Assembly (NCBI GenBank): GCA_034428455.1
Contig: DAOUHZ010000141.1
Span: forward strand, 1 to 30,019
Direction of reading: 5' to 3'
Length of the DNA: 30,019 nucleotides
Source: Bin87 sp034428455
Lineage (GTDB): Bacteria; Chloroflexota; Dehalococcoidia; Lucifugimonadales; UBA3495
Shown here: positions 22,123 to 29,855 of the stretch, one piece after another
Layout of the letters: each line of letters begins with the position of its first letter
How positions within the stretch are numbered: position 1 is the stretch's first letter
Position numbers and translations under genes: made by a program
Notes under the pieces: generated by a model
Databases searched by the model: none
What the model was told of the DNA's origin: nothing
Seen by the model: the letters and a program-made list of their open reading frames with translations, nothing else

Positions 22123-23196
22123 CTACTCTTCGAATACGGGCAGCGGGTCCCCGGGCTCGACGATCATGTACAGCACCGCGCCCTCAAGGTCGGCAATTGT
22201 CACCTCTTCGGTGGCCTCGTCGCAGACCCAGCGGGTCACGTTCCCGTCATCGTCCTCGTTGTAGCAGATAACGGCCGCTTCATCGCTCTCCGTCTTTTCG
22301 ACCGTGCCGTCCTCCGACATGGCGTATATCACCCACGTCCCCTTTGGGGCCGTCTCCAGGTGCTCGGCAGGTATCAGCAGGGTCTCCCGCCCCGCGTCCC
22401 GAACGTCGGAAAGGTAATCGCGCACGTCGTCCAAGGTGGTCGAATGGTGCGTGCTCTCCGACAACGAAACGTCGGCCTCGGCCATCACAGTCTCGGTGTA
22501 GTTCAACCACAGGGTTTTTGCGTCGCGGTGAACCACTGCCTCGCCCTCTTCCGCGACATGGGCGCGCAACTTGCTGATGGACAGCGACAGCTTGGCCTTG
22601 CGGGGATAGACATCCTTCCAGTAGGCGTCCTCACCAACGGATTCGACGTAACCCTTGTTGTAGTCGTCGTACTCCCCGTTGTCGTAGGCTTTCTTGGCGC
22701 GTTTCTGGTTCTCTGCAATCTCATCGTCCGTTGCGGTGAGCTCCAGTTCCTCCGCCTTCTCGAACAGCGCGAGGTCCATGATCAGCTTGGCCAGGGAGGC
22801 GGTCTCCACGCCCCACTTGGTCACCACGCCGTGCATGGCTTCCAGGTGCTTGGTCGGCAACCCCGTCTCGGGGACCGACCCGTCCAGTTCCCGTTGCGCG
22901 AGGTTCTGCATGTGAGTTGTATGGAGTTTCTCTTCCTTCAGGTCCGCCAGTGAGATGGACGACTCCCCGACCTTGGCGATCAGGGTGTCCGAGTCCGATG
23001 CGTCGGACGTGCTGGTTGCCATCCGGCCGGCGAGGTAACCCACATTGGCCGGGAGCCCGGCCTCAGGTGAGGAACCGGCCTCCAGCGTTGCAGGCAATGA
23101 TTTCGGCGGCGAAGGCCCGGCACCGCTGCAGGCGACCACAAGAGTCAGCAGAACCATGCACAGTGCCAGGCGTCCCGGCCAGCGGAGCGTTTTCAA
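22123..23196 (-). CDS. lipoprotein with SurA/PrsA N-terminal-like domain, no PPIase domain
   Basis: 357 aa. The signal peptide ends in a lipobox (L-V-V-A-C23). After a Pro/Ser/Ala-rich spacer, residues 70-215 look like the chaperone part of SurA/PrsA/trigger-like foldases: IAKVGESSISLADLKEEKL is the opening strand-helix, and LIMDLALFEKAEELELTATDDEIAEN is the typical L-I-x-x-x-L-x-x-x-x-A-x-x-x-x-x-x-x-T-x-x-E-I helix pair. No parvulin rotamase domain follows. The last 100 residues are acidic with two Cys (AVICYNEDDD, RWVCDEAT). It is likely a surface-held chaperone or adaptor. Probably expressed with the exported protein gene 107 bp upstream on the same strand. Confidence 0.7.
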   Translation of the reverse strand: MKTLRWPGRLALCMVLLTLVVACSGAGPSPPKSLPATLEAGSSPEAGLPANVGYLAGRMATSTSDASDSDTLIAKVGESSISLADLKEEKLHTTHMQNLAQRELDGSVPETGLPTKHLEAMHGVVTKWGVETASLAKLIMDLALFEKAEELELTATDDEIAENQKRAKKAYDNGEYDDYNKGYVESVGEDAYWKDVYPRKAKLSLSISKLRAHVAEEGEAVVHRDAKTLWLNYTETVMAEADVSLSESTHHSTTLDDVRDYLSDVRDAGRETLLIPAEHLETAPKGTWVIYAMSEDGTVEKTESDEAAVICYNEDDDGNVTRWVCDEATEEVTIADLEGAVLYMIVEPGDPLPVFEE

Positions 23197-23303
23197 GCGT
23201 TACACCTGTTTAGGGGAAGTAGTGCCTGTAGTAGTGATCCAGATCTCCGTCGAGGACGATCGTGTCGGCCCCCAAGAAGTCACACAGGGCACCGCCGCGA
23301 TAG

Positions 23304-23972
23304 TCACTCGCTCAGGGCAACAGCTTGTTTCTCATCGTCGATGAGAACCTCACGAACCCTGAAAGGCGTTGCGCCCCTGGTAAGCGGAATTCCGCGCACG
23401 TCGTCCACGAACACGTACTCCTGCCCATCGCTGACCATCCGCACGCCGACGGCGTTGTCCTCGCACACGGATTGGAAGCACACGCGGGCGCCCGTGTCGA
23501 CCCGAGTAAATTCATGCCCCCGTTCCTTCAGATCGTTGATGGAGTAACGGACAAAGGCAGGTCCGGCCACATGGGACGCTCCATCGGTGGCTGAAACCTT
23601 GGAAGTAGTCCCCGTGATGGCATCGTACTCAGTGATGACACCATCGTGCAACGAGACGTACGAACCAGTGGCATTGAACGTGCCGACTCTGGTCACGATG
23701 TCCGGGGATTCGGTTACGGTATCCGTCCAACTCTCCTTTGAGGTGTAATCCATGCGCCGTATCTCGGTGCCGGACTGCCGCTGTCCACCCACGAGTGTGG
23801 AAGGGGCGCCGACCTCGTAAGTCATGGTGAGGGACGGCCAGTCCGTATTCACCGCCTGGGCGGACACGTTGGATCGCACGACCGACACCACTGCCACCGC
23901 GATCATCGCCAATATCACTGTTGCCGCAAGCGCAGTCCGACGCGACGGCATTGCCGATTGTAGGTTTTTCAT
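23304..23972 (-). CDS. exported or membrane-anchored protein of unknown function
   Basis: 222 aa. A basic N-terminus and hydrophobic segment (about 13-35, ending VRSNVSAQA) predict a signal peptide or membrane anchor. The rest is beta-rich and soluble: WPSLTMTYEVG, SGTEIRRMDYTSKESWTDTV, GSYVSLHDGVITEYDAITGT, MVSDGQEYVFVDDVRGIPL. Two Cys (VCFQSVCED) could form a disulfide outside the cell. The outline, with a substrate-like M-T-Y-E-V and repeated short strands, recalls LolA/outer-membrane-lipoprotein-sorting-like sheets, but I cannot assign a family. GGAG lies about 9 nt before the ATG. The SurA-N-like lipoprotein follows on the same strand. Confidence 0.7.
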   Translation of the reverse strand: MKNLQSAMPSRRTALAATVILAMIAVAVVSVVRSNVSAQAVNTDWPSLTMTYEVGAPSTLVGGQRQSGTEIRRMDYTSKESWTDTVTESPDIVTRVGTFNATGSYVSLHDGVITEYDAITGTTSKVSATDGASHVAGPAFVRYSINDLKERGHEFTRVDTGARVCFQSVCEDNAVGVRMVSDGQEYVFVDDVRGIPLTRGATPFRVREVLIDDEKQAVALSE

Positions 23973-24312
23973 TACTCATCACTCCAGAAAATGGTAGTGC
24001 CAACGACCCAGCCAATCCGTACTCTCCGGGACATCAAAGCCACACACCGAGAGGAAATTTCACCACTCGGCAATCGTTCAGATGATAACTGAAAGTAATC
24101 GACGGCGATTTTGGCCCGGCTCCATAACGCGCGTCCCGGGCAGATTTTCGGATGCTGGAGATCTCCGAGAACATGGAAATTTCAGGCGTTTAGGCCGATT
24201 ACGGAATCCGTTAGTAAATTAGTCGATGTCTGGCGTGCCGGCCGCGGAATCGGAATAGCGAAATCGCCTCGTTCATCCTCTGCATCGATGTAAGATTAGC
24301 GCGGCTGCCGTG
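23973..24312. other. intergenic region between divergent genes
   Basis: About 340 bp, AT-richer than the flanks, between the exported-protein gene (-) and the MFS leader (+). It must hold the minus-strand promoter; TATCAT (minus, near 24080) is a possible -10 without a clear -35. A dyad TTACGGAATCCGTTA lies at 24199-24213. No coding stretch is supported. Confidence 0.4.
24199..24213. promoter_or_regulatory. operator-like dyad TTACGGAATCCGTTA
   Basis: ACGGA-A-TCCGT inverted repeat about 100 bp before the MFS leader promoter. It closely resembles TTACGGAACCGTAA at 26784-26797 before the nitrite/sulfite reductase gene, so both may bind one regulator. Confidence 0.35.
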
Positions 24313-24318
24313 TATAAT
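24313..24318 (+). promoter_or_regulatory. -10 box of the MFS leader ORF
   Basis: GTG-TATAAT, a perfect -10, ends 6 nt before the ATG at 24325, the same string and spacing as before hicA. No -35 match was seen. Confidence 0.55.
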
Positions 24319-24324
24319 CGCGCG

Positions 24325-24396
24325 ATGCTCCAATCAGCTTTTTCGCGCCCCGGTCGCCACACTCTCAGACTCGGGTCCCAGGGAACCTCGTGCTGA
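24325..24396 (+). CDS. 23-residue leader ORF overlapping the MFS start
   Basis: ATG at 24325, exactly 6 nt after a perfect TATAAT, followed by 22 more codons (MLQSAFSRPGRHTLRLGSQG...) to TGA at 24394-24396. That TGA overlaps the second and third codons of the MFS gene, which starts with GTG at 24390 in another frame. The peptide is basic with no run of one amino acid, so classic attenuation is unlikely; it more likely delivers ribosomes to the weak GTG start. Alternative: the transcript simply starts here and the MFS gene is read from its own start. Confidence 0.4.
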   Translation: MLQSAFSRPGRHTLRLGSQGTSC

Positions 24397-25673
24397 AAGC
24401 GGCCCGCGCCCGCCTGCATTACGGCTGGGTGATATTCGTCCTGTCGCTGGGAAACCTCACCGTTGAGGGCGGCACCAAAAACAGCGAGGCCGTCTACTTC
24501 AACGCGCTGAAAGACGCTTTCGGTCGCAGCGCAACTTACACCTCGGCCGTATTTTCCCTGGCCGGACTCATCGGCGCCATCAGCGCGCCGCTGCTGGGCA
24601 TCCTGCTGGACCGATGGGGAGCGCGGATCCTCTTCCCGGTGGCAGGACTGTTGATTCTCTTCGGGTGGATCGCGTCCAGTTACACCACCGACCTGTGGCA
24701 GATGTTCATCCTGTACAGCGTGTTTGCCGGGATCGGCCACACGGCCATTTCGTCGTTTTCAATGACTGCCACTGTCGCCCCCTGGTTCCCGCAGACGCGG
24801 GGCCGGATGCTGGGTCTCGCCGATAGCGGCAATCCCATTGGGCAGGCGGTTTTTGCGCCGCTGGCAGGAGTCCTGATCACCGCATTGGGATGGCGGTGGG
24901 CCTACCGCATTTACGGCGTCATTTTCGCCGTGCTGATCGCGGTTCCCAACGGTTTGCTGCAGCGCCGCCCACCGGAAACTGCGCCGGTTCCACCGGCGAC
25001 GGCAGCCGCATCCCGGCCCCAGTCAAGCCCGCCGACCTCCAGAGCCCGTTCCGGCCAGGCCGAGCGCGAGGCAACGCCGACCCTGGGCAACGCAGTCCGC
25101 GACGCGGCGATGTGGCTGCTGGTCCTGACCCGCGTTTTTGGCTCCACCGGCACGCAGATGATACGGGTCCACCTGGTCACCTTCTTCGTGTTGGCGGGTT
25201 ACAGCGTTCAAACCGCCGCGAACACCCTGGGAGCCGTGGGGCTGGTGAGCGTGTTCGCGCGACCCCTGATAGGACTGGCCACCGACCGCTGGGGGCGGGA
25301 ATCGGTTTACACCGTGGGCATGACCGTAGCGGCCGGAGCCGTGATCCTGGTGCTCTGGCTGGGCGACGGGCAGAGTTTCTGGCCCCTGGCCATCTACGTC
25401 GCCCTGGCGGGGATGACCGACGGCATCAGCGGCCTGATTATCGGCGCCAAGGCCGCGGACATCTTCCCCACCGAGACCCTGGGCACCGTGATGGGGTTTG
25501 TCGAGATGGGACGGGGGGCGGCTATTTTTCTGGGGCCGATCATCGCCGGCCTCATGTTCGATTTCCAGGGCGATTACGTGCAGGCGTTTATCCTGTCTGC
25601 GCTCCTGACCATGGCCTCGGTATGCGCCATGTGGATAGCCGACATCATCGGGCGCCGCCGCCGCGCCGCCTGA
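24390..25673 (+). CDS. MFS transporter (monocarboxylate/oxalate-formate-like)
   Basis: 427 aa with twelve hydrophobic stretches and a Pro/Ala/Ser-rich central loop (about 195-230). HYGWVIFVLSLGNL near the start and LGILLDRWGAR (motif A, loop 2-3) with the matching GLATDRWGRE in the second half are typical of the MCP/OFA branch, whose N-terminus commonly reads Y-G-W-x-x. Likely imports or exports a small carboxylate; the substrate is unknown. The start is a GTG at 24390 with GGGAA just upstream, overlapped by the end of a 23-codon leader ORF. The dienelactone hydrolase gene 145 bp downstream has its own promoter candidate. Confidence 0.87.
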   Translation: MLKAARARLHYGWVIFVLSLGNLTVEGGTKNSEAVYFNALKDAFGRSATYTSAVFSLAGLIGAISAPLLGILLDRWGARILFPVAGLLILFGWIASSYTTDLWQMFILYSVFAGIGHTAISSFSMTATVAPWFPQTRGRMLGLADSGNPIGQAVFAPLAGVLITALGWRWAYRIYGVIFAVLIAVPNGLLQRRPPETAPVPPATAAASRPQSSPPTSRARSGQAEREATPTLGNAVRDAAMWLLVLTRVFGSTGTQMIRVHLVTFFVLAGYSVQTAANTLGAVGLVSVFARPLIGLATDRWGRESVYTVGMTVAAGAVILVLWLGDGQSFWPLAIYVALAGMTDGISGLIIGAKAADIFPTETLGTVMGFVEMGRGAAIFLGPIIAGLMFDFQGDYVQAFILSALLTMASVCAMWIADIIGRRRRAA

Positions 25674-25690
25674 GCCATGCGTCAACCTGC

Positions 25691-25719
25691 TTGTTTGGCC
25701 TGCAATCCTTTGTTACAAT
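25691..25719 (+). promoter_or_regulatory. promoter candidate of the dienelactone hydrolase gene
   Basis: TTGTTT (25691-25696), a 17-bp spacer and TACAAT (25714-25719, five of six). The predicted leader is about 93 nt. The -35 is weak. Confidence 0.45.
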
Positions 25720-25818
25720 TCCGGCGCACGAAAGATACGGCCTGTAGACGCGCGCGCTCTGGCCTCGCCGAGCCGTCGTATCACTGTAATTCGCGCAACC
25801 AATGGAGGAGGAAATACT

Positions 25819-26628
25819 ATGCCGTCGTTCTGGGAAAACATTCGAATGCCTGAACCCGCGGATGAACGCGAATCGGGGGCCAACATCGCTGAAGCCGGCG
25901 ATATGGCCGCCTATGTCAGCTTCCCGCCGCCGAGCGCCGGTACGAGCTTGCCGTCCATCATCGTCGTGCAAGAAGCGTTTGGCGTGAACCAACACATCCA
26001 GAGAGTGGCCGATGGCTTCGCCGCCGCAGGGTACGTGGCCGTGGCTCCGGCCCTGTTCCATCGCAACGAGCGCAACCCCAACCCGATGCTGGGATACACT
26101 CCGGACGATTTCGACGCCGCCATCAACACCTACATGCCGGAGTTGTCCGGCGCGGGGATTATCGCCGACATCAACGCCACCGTCGACTACCTGCAGCGTA
26201 CCTACCCGCGCACGCGCGGCCAGAAAATCGGGATCGTCGGTTACTGCATGGGCGGGCGCGTGGTCTATCTGGCTGCCAGTTCCTGCTCCGGCCTGTCCGC
26301 CGGCGTTTGCTACTACGGCGGCGCCATCCTCGCCCCTTACAGCGACGGCGTAACCCCTATCGACGGCACCGGCAACATCAGCATCCCGCTGATGGGCAAC
26401 TTCGGGGAGACTGACGGCAACCCAACCCCCGCCGACGTCTCGCAGATCGAAGCCGCCCTGGACGCCGCCGGCAAGTCCTACGACTTTAAGATGTACCCCG
26501 GCGCCGGCCATGGCTTCAACTGCGACGACCGCCCTGGCGCTGACGACGCTGCCGAAGCCGCTCGCAAGGCCGCCGCCGATGACGCGCAGGCCCGCACCCT
26601 CGCCTTCTTCAATGAGCACCTGAAGTAA
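25819..26628 (+). CDS. dienelactone hydrolase family protein
   Basis: 269 aa alpha/beta hydrolase. The residues of the Cys-Asp-His triad are all at the expected places: C143 in GIVGYCMGGRVVY, D199 in NFGETDGNP, H231 in GAGHGFNC. E52 in VVQEAFGVNQHI matches the Glu that holds the Cys in its inactive form in dienelactone hydrolase. The family opens dienelactones in chlorocatechol breakdown, but many members have other ester or lactone substrates, and no catechol genes are nearby. GGAGGAGG lies upstream of the ATG. The gene stands alone between its own promoter candidate and a strong terminator at 26653. Confidence 0.9.
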   Translation: MPSFWENIRMPEPADERESGANIAEAGDMAAYVSFPPPSAGTSLPSIIVVQEAFGVNQHIQRVADGFAAAGYVAVAPALFHRNERNPNPMLGYTPDDFDAAINTYMPELSGAGIIADINATVDYLQRTYPRTRGQKIGIVGYCMGGRVVYLAASSCSGLSAGVCYYGGAILAPYSDGVTPIDGTGNISIPLMGNFGETDGNPTPADVSQIEAALDAAGKSYDFKMYPGAGHGFNCDDRPGADDAAEAARKAAADDAQARTLAFFNEHLK

Positions 26629-26652
26629 GCTCGGCCACAACCACCGCCTGTA

Positions 26653-26688
26653 TGGCCCCCGCGTCGATGACGCGGGGGCCAAATTTTG
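26653..26688 (+). terminator. intrinsic terminator of the dienelactone hydrolase gene
   Basis: TGGCCCCCGCGTC-GAT-GACGCGGGGGCCA is a perfect 13-bp stem with a 3-nt loop, followed by AATTTTG, 24 bp after the stop codon. Confidence 0.85.
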
Positions 26689-26783
26689 CAAAGCCGCGGA
26701 TGGAGGATCCTGGATCGGGGCGCCAGCGCAGGCCCGGGCAACTCACCTGGGCACGTTGGGCTGGGGCGACGTGTTAGGCCCAT

Positions 26784-26797
26784 TTACGGAACCGTAA
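26784..26797. promoter_or_regulatory. operator-like dyad TTACGGAACCGTAA
   Basis: Perfect 6-bp inverted repeat with a 2-bp centre, 92 bp before the nitrite/sulfite reductase ATG. Similar to the dyad at 24199-24213. The rest of the gap from 26689 to 26889 shows no coding sequence. Confidence 0.4.
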
Positions 26798-26889
26798 TCT
26801 GGCAGCAATACCCTCGCAATATCGGACGGCTAGGTTATTGGGAGCGGGTTACCGCAAACCGTTGACCGCGTTGTGTGGAGCAGCCTCCG

Positions 26890-28380
26890 ATGAACAAAGT
26901 AGAAGCCATGAAATCCGTCAAAGACGGGTTGGAAGTATTGCAGGATATCCCGGAGTACGCAGCCGCCGGGTGGGAGTCCATACCGGTGGAAGAGCGGGAC
27001 CGCCTGAAGTGGGCCGGCGTATTTTTCCGCCGTCAAACCCCGGGCCGTTTCATGATGCGCGTGCGCATTACCAACGGCTTCAGCAACTCGGATCAGTTCC
27101 GGGCGCTGGCAGATATCAGCGATGAATACGGGCAGGGCTTCGGCGATCTGACCACCCGTCAGCAGATGCAGTTGCGCGAGTTCGGCATCGACGACGTGCC
27201 GGACATCTGGGAACAGTTGCGCCAGGTCGGGTTGGTTTCGCTGCAAACCGGCATGGACAACATTCGCACCGTGGTCGGATGCCCGGTGGCCGGTCTGACG
27301 CCGAATGAGTTGCTGGACGCCTCCGCAGTTGCCCGCGAATTCACGGAAATGTTCGTCGGAAACCGGGATTACACCAACCTGCCTCGAAAGTTCAACGTTG
27401 CCATCACGGGTTGCCTGGACAACTGCATCCACACCTCGAACCAGGACGTGGCCCTGACTCCCGCCGTGCGTGAAGTCGACGGAACCGAGGTGGCCGGTTT
27501 CAACGTGGCGGTCGGAGGCAAAATGGGGTCCGGCGGCTACACGCCCAACACCCCGTTGGACCTGTTCGTCACCCGGGAAGACGCTGCGGAAATCTGCGGC
27601 CACATAACGCTGGCGTTCCGAGACCACGGGTCGCGTGAGGCGCGCAACAAGACACGCCTGGCGTTCCTCATCGCTGAATGGGGCGCAGAACGGTTCCGCG
27701 CCGAGATAGAAACTAGGGCCGGCCGCTCTCTGCTTCGCGCCGGCAGGGGAGCGGCGAACCAGGGGGACACTGACCACATCGGAGTCTTCCCGCAAGGCAC
27801 TCCAGGCTTCAGCTACGTCGGTCTCAGCGTGCCGGTCGGCCGCATCACGTCCGATCAAATGCGGCAGGTAGCGCACCTGGCGGATGCCTACGGCAACGGC
27901 GAAATCCGCATCACGACGGGCCAGAACCTGATCATCCCCAACGTGCCAGACACCGGGTTGCCGGCGCTGGAAGCGGAACCGCTACTGGCGACTTTTTCCC
28001 ACCGCCCCAGCGACGTGATGAGAGGGACCGTCAGTTGCACCGGGATCGACTACTGCCACTATTCACTGATTGAAACGAAGGAGCGCGCAGTCGAAACGGC
28101 CCAGGCTTTGGAACGGATGGGGATACGGCCCGGGAAGATCTCGCTGCTCTGGTCCGGGTGCGCCAATGGTTGCGCCAACCACGCGCTGGCAGACATCGGT
28201 TTGGTGGGCAAACGGGTGCGCGTTGCGGGTGAGATCCTGGAAGCCGTCGACGTGTACCGGCGGTCCGGGTCCGTGGCAGTGGGCGAGCCGCCCGCGCCGG
28301 TCATGACCAACGTGCTGTGCAGCGAACTGCCGTCCGTCCTGGGACAGATGCTTTCCGAGGAAAACGGCGAAATCTGCTAA
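26890..28380 (+). CDS. siroheme-dependent nitrite/sulfite reductase (ferredoxin type)
   Basis: 496 aa from the ATG at 26890 (GGAG 10 nt upstream; a GTG at 26875 is possible). It reduces nitrite or sulfite by six electrons on a siroheme-[4Fe-4S] centre. The four cluster ligands are C383-x5-C389 (SCTGIDYC) and C424-x3-C428 (SGCANGCANH). RTVVGCPVAG (near 135-145) and the first half ITGCLDNCIH belong to the other pseudo-repeat. DRLKWAGVFFRRQTPGRFMMRVR and GFGDLTTRQQMQLREF are typical of NirA-like enzymes. The final Cys (NGEIC) is at the end of the chain. It stands alone with no sulfate-assimilation or nitrate genes in view, so the nitrite or sulfite choice is open. Convergent with rseP. Confidence 0.92.
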   Translation: MNKVEAMKSVKDGLEVLQDIPEYAAAGWESIPVEERDRLKWAGVFFRRQTPGRFMMRVRITNGFSNSDQFRALADISDEYGQGFGDLTTRQQMQLREFGIDDVPDIWEQLRQVGLVSLQTGMDNIRTVVGCPVAGLTPNELLDASAVAREFTEMFVGNRDYTNLPRKFNVAITGCLDNCIHTSNQDVALTPAVREVDGTEVAGFNVAVGGKMGSGGYTPNTPLDLFVTREDAAEICGHITLAFRDHGSREARNKTRLAFLIAEWGAERFRAEIETRAGRSLLRAGRGAANQGDTDHIGVFPQGTPGFSYVGLSVPVGRITSDQMRQVAHLADAYGNGEIRITTGQNLIIPNVPDTGLPALEAEPLLATFSHRPSDVMRGTVSCTGIDYCHYSLIETKERAVETAQALERMGIRPGKISLLWSGCANGCANHALADIGLVGKRVRVAGEILEAVDVYRRSGSVAVGEPPAPVMTNVLCSELPSVLGQMLSEENGEIC

Positions 28381-28435
28381 CGCCGAGCCAGACCCGGTCA
28401 GCAACAGTAGCGACGTCCGAGACGGCGCTATGAGG

Positions 28436-29833
28436 TCATCCGCCCAGAGGGGATATTCCCCGCACCAGCCGCATGATGTCGTTCGCCGAGATGGCGATGA
28501 CCAGTGCCAAGAGGGCCACGAATCCGATCAGGTGGACCAGGCCCTCTTTGTCTGAAGGCACCCGTTTGCCCCCGCGCACCCATTCGATGAATACGAACAG
28601 CAGTCGCCCGCCGTCCAGCATGGGGATGGGCAGTATATTGAGCACGGCCAGGTTAATGCTCAACAGGATTGCCACCAGCAACCACCCCTCGAGTCCGCCC
28701 TGACGGGTGACCTCGCCGGTAATCTGGGCGATGCCGATGGGGCCGCTCAGCTCCGGCCCCCGCCCGCCGCCGAACCAGCCGCGAATCTCCCTCCCCATCA
28801 GGGTCAGCATGTCCCAGGTGCTGGTAACTCCCAGGCGCGCCGCGGTCCAGGGCGGCTCGATGCGCCGGACCTCCTGCTGGTCTACTATGGAGAAGGTGAT
28901 CCCGACCGCGCCCTGACCCGGTGGCGGGTCCACCCGCGGCGTGACCTGGGCCACCTGCTGTTGCCCGTCCCGCTCGATGACCCAGGACATCTCGGAGCCG
29001 GCGGACAGCCGCACCTCCCGGGGCAAGTCCTGGGGCGATTCCAGCGGCGCGTCGCCGATTTGCACCACCCGGTCGCCGGATTGCAAACCCGCCGTTTCCG
29101 CCGGCGAACTCGGCACAACCCGGGTGATTTCCACCGTGCCGCCTACCATCTCCGTGTGCGGCACCATGAACATGATGGCGAACGCCACAATCGGGAACAG
29201 CGCGTTCATAGCCGACCCGGCCGCCAGCACGATTGCCCTCTGGCCCAGTCCGCGGCGCGCCAGACTCCCCGGCGCGGCGGGATTGTTCTCCCCCGACAGC
29301 CGGACGAACCCGCCCAACGGGAGCCAGTTGACGGAGTAAAGCATATCGGCCATTACGACGCGGTCGGGCAACACCTCCCGAACTCGGCCCTCATGACGGA
29401 GGAACTCGTCCGTCTGCACGTCGTCCAATCGTCTGCGGGCGGGCTGCATCCCAGCTTCCGCATCCTGGGGCCGGCGTCCGAATCCCGCGAATCGGGCCAG
29501 AGATCCAAGGGCTCCTCCGGCTCGCCCCGGTTCTCGCAGCTCGATGTAACGCGCAACGAGCTGCCCGTCCGCGTTTTCGCCGGACAGCACGCGAATCACC
29601 TGGCCCGGGCGAATGGCGCCCATCACCCCATTGAGGCAGACCGTTGTGGGGCTCAGCAGCGTCTCGGTGCGGCCGGTGTAGATTCCGAAAGCCCGTGGCG
29701 GGTAGCCGACGCCAAATTCGAGCACCTTGATCCCAAAAGCCTTGGCCGACCAGAAGTGCCCCAGCTCGTGCACCACCACCAAGAGCAGCAGCATCGGCAC
29801 GAACGACGCCACCGCGATAATCCACGTGTCCAT
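28436..29833 (-). CDS. rseP: RseP/site-2 protease-type membrane metalloprotease with large insert
   Basis: 465 aa. Zinc site H22-E-x-x-H26 (VVHELGHFWSA) in the first membrane segment and the matching N-I-L-P-I-P-M-L-D407-G motif (LDG, 406-408) in a later one; a PDZ domain at about 232-302; membrane segments near 5-30, 200-225, 385-415 and 435-455. It cuts transmembrane anti-sigma factors or signal-peptide remnants inside the membrane. Between the first segment and the strand YSVNWLPLGGFVRLSGE, where the family normally has about 20 residues, there is an insert of about 110 (roughly 52-164) including RPGQVIRVLSGENADGQ and an Arg-rich loop. It follows dxr by 22 bp on the same strand, a common housekeeping pairing. 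Confidence 0.92.
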   Translation of the reverse strand: MDTWIIAVASFVPMLLLLVVVHELGHFWSAKAFGIKVLEFGVGYPPRAFGIYTGRTETLLSPTTVCLNGVMGAIRPGQVIRVLSGENADGQLVARYIELREPGRAGGALGSLARFAGFGRRPQDAEAGMQPARRRLDDVQTDEFLRHEGRVREVLPDRVVMADMLYSVNWLPLGGFVRLSGENNPAAPGSLARRGLGQRAIVLAAGSAMNALFPIVAFAIMFMVPHTEMVGGTVEITRVVPSSPAETAGLQSGDRVVQIGDAPLESPQDLPREVRLSAGSEMSWVIERDGQQQVAQVTPRVDPPPGQGAVGITFSIVDQQEVRRIEPPWTAARLGVTSTWDMLTLMGREIRGWFGGGRGPELSGPIGIAQITGEVTRQGGLEGWLLVAILLSINLAVLNILPIPMLDGGRLLFVFIEWVRGGKRVPSDKEGLVHLIGFVALLALVIAISANDIMRLVRGISPLGG

Positions 29834-29855
29834 AGCGCTTGGCCCGCGTGGCCGG

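Noticed and set aside
24325..25673. MFS gene starting at the ATG at 24325
   Set aside because: That ATG is in a different frame and meets a TGA at 24394; a single indel would be needed to join them.
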